Source: Desulfuromonadaceae bacterium UBA6124
GTDB lineage: Bacteria > Desulfobacterota > Desulfuromonadia > Desulfuromonadales > Trichloromonadaceae
DNA length: 6,495 nucleotides
Direction: 5' to 3'
NCBI GenBank assembly: GCA_002423365.1
Contig: DIVU01000123.1
Location: 293 to 6,787 of the forward strand
In this document: positions 6,242-6,495 of the stretch, in pieces
Position numbering within the stretch: position 1 is the first letter of the stretch
Layout of the letters: each line of letters starts with the position of its first letter
Notes under the pieces: generated by a model
Told to the model about the DNA's origin: nothing
The model's database searches: none
What the model saw: only the letters and a program-made list of their open reading frames with translations
Program-made: the position numbers and the translations under genes

Positions 6242-6495
6242 ATAGGGACTCAAGAAAATGAAAATGTACCTCGCTTGGAATGCCCATGACTTGTGGCTTG
6301 GCGATGTAAAGCGCTTCCATAGTTGAACACCGGTATCGTTAGCAGGAAGAAAGTTGTAGGCAAGGTTCGCGCCGGCCACTTGGCGTGGCCGTCACGTCCC
6401 TTGCATCTTCCCGTTTCCCCCCTGTCATCCCCCGTTGGGGGAATTCCCGCCCACCACCCCATCAGACGGAAGCAGGGGCCGCGCCAGGGCATTCC
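6242..6495. other. Non-coding stretch upstream of the nuclease gene, with two short hairpins
   Basis: No convincing gene is seen in these bases on either strand. Two compact GC-rich inverted repeats are present. One is CGGCCAC/GTGGCCG at 6373-6379 and 6385-6391, with a five-base loop. The other is TCCCCC/GGGGGA at 6428-6433 and 6437-6442, with a three-base loop. Neither is followed by a T-run on either strand, so they are not typical terminators. The right part is GC-rich and the part next to the promoter is AT-richer. The gene or element beyond lies outside the window. Confidence 0.5.

Noticed and set aside
6258..6326. Plus-strand 22-codon frame starting MKMYLAWNAHD
   Set aside because: Too short, no well-placed ribosome binding site and no family resemblance. 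It runs antisense to the 34-codon frame, and neither has support.
6250..6492. Minus-strand open frame of 80 codons at the right end
   Set aside because: No recognisable domain, no ribosome binding site that I can see, and Trp/Gly/Arg-rich composition reading through both hairpins. It looks like a chance frame in GC-rich non-coding DNA.

Overview
The window is a GC-rich bacterial accessory region whose main content is restriction and related nuclease genes. Codons are strongly G/C-biased on the left (hand count at 1501-1560: 47 of 60 bases G or C). The protein styles recall Desulfobacterota or a similar proteobacterial-like lineage, but that placement is a weak impression. No rRNA, tRNA, CRISPR array, transposase or integrase was recognised.

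Left and centre (1-4981, plus strand): five genes lie so close that they look like one operon. They are the last 33 codons of an antitoxin-like protein (1-102), a VapC-type PIN-domain toxin (104-526), a RadC-family JAMM protein (523-1317), a large N6-adenine DNA methyltransferase carrying an N-terminal HsdR-like PD-(D/E)XK nuclease domain (1326-3596), and a two-TRD specificity subunit HsdS (3593-4981). Toxin to radC and hsdM to hsdS overlap as ATGA. The antitoxin to toxin gap is 1 base, and the hsdM ribosome binding site starts inside the radC stop codon. The operon promoter is upstream of the window.

Right (5008-6102, minus strand): a convergent gene encodes a NucS/DUF91-like nuclease with a C-terminal domain that resembles PUA/EVE-type folds. 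It has its own sigma70-like promoter (6213-6241) and a strong ribosome binding site that places its start at 6102. The two stop codons are 26 bases apart, with a weak possible terminator between and across them.

Far right (about 6242-6495): no convincing gene. It holds two short GC-rich hairpins and AT-richer sequence next to the promoter.

How they may work together (inference): HsdM and HsdS should form a modification complex. Because the methylase polypeptide has its own nuclease domain and no helicase/translocase HsdR is present, the pair may be a complete BcgI-like restriction-modification system. The PIN toxin and its antitoxin could stabilise the operon. RadC's role here is unknown. 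The neighbouring nuclease may be a second, independent defence gene.
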